A DNA stretch of 6,335 nucleotides from an uncultured Dokdonia sp. GTDB lineage: Bacteria > Bacteroidota > Bacteroidia > Flavobacteriales > Flavobacteriaceae. Below are positions 6,310 to 6,335 of the stretch, piece after piece. The stretch spans positions 1 to 6,335 of the forward strand of contig CAKZKZ010000509.1 in the NCBI GenBank assembly GCA_937124495.1. The letters run 5' to 3'. Each line of letters opens with the position of its first letter. The first letter of the stretch is position 1. Both the position numbers and the translations under genes were made by a program. The notes below the pieces were generated by a model. The model did no database searches. It was not told the origin of the DNA and saw only the letters and a program-made list of their open reading frames with translations.

Positions 6310-6335
6310 TTAGAATGCGCAAAAACATGGTTTGC
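6310..6335 (-). CDS. C-terminal end of an upstream gene (possibly DUF6089)
   Basis: On the minus strand a frame open from the window edge reads K-P-C-F-C-A-F and stops at TAA (6310-6312), 7 bases before the uppS start. From general knowledge of flavobacterial genomes, the gene before uppS is often a DUF6089 outer-membrane beta-barrel protein whose end is Cys-containing (for example PPCYC or PCYC); the visible PCFC fits that. Seven residues cannot prove identity, and the other two frames are also open for part of this edge, so both the reality of the frame and the family are tentative. Confidence 0.4.

Overview
The window is AT-rich and carries a chromosomal housekeeping region of a member of the Bacteroidota, most likely a marine Flavobacteriia. 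The reasons are the gene order uppS - bamA - ompH-like - ompH-like - murI, the Bacteroidota-type BamA with a long acidic insertion in its barrel, the flavobacterial form of the OmpH-like proteins, and the general lack of strong Shine-Dalgarno sequences. Genus cannot be fixed from sequence reading alone.

Layout. At the left edge, on the plus strand, is the 3' end of a LytR/AlgR-type response regulator: the end of the receiver domain plus a complete LytTR DNA-binding domain. It converges on murI with only 3 bases between the two stop codons. All other genes are on the minus strand and read from right to left: the last seven codons of an unidentified upstream gene at the right edge (possibly DUF6089), uppS, bamA, a long OmpH/Skp-like gene with a basic C-terminal tail, a standard-length OmpH/Skp-like gene, a strong intrinsic terminator, and murI. 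There is no gene-free stretch above 300 bases; the largest gap (1248-1326) holds two hairpins.

How the genes fit together. UppS makes the C55 lipid carrier for peptidoglycan and other surface glycans. BamA is the outer-membrane insertase, and the OmpH/Skp-like proteins are periplasmic chaperones expected to hand unfolded outer-membrane proteins to it. MurI supplies D-glutamate for peptidoglycan. The minus-strand block is therefore an envelope-biogenesis cluster. uppS, bamA and the two ompH-like genes look like one operon ending at the terminator at 1260-1290; murI lies just past it and probably depends on read-through or a promoter I could not recognise.

I see no evidence for a new biological system, mobile element, CRISPR array or structural RNA. 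The items most worth a second look are four tandem 11-residue basic repeats ending the long OmpH-like protein, a perfect 16-bp palindrome inside murI whose arms recur in a nearby intergenic hairpin, the terminator lying against the murI start, and the non-ATG start likely for bamA.
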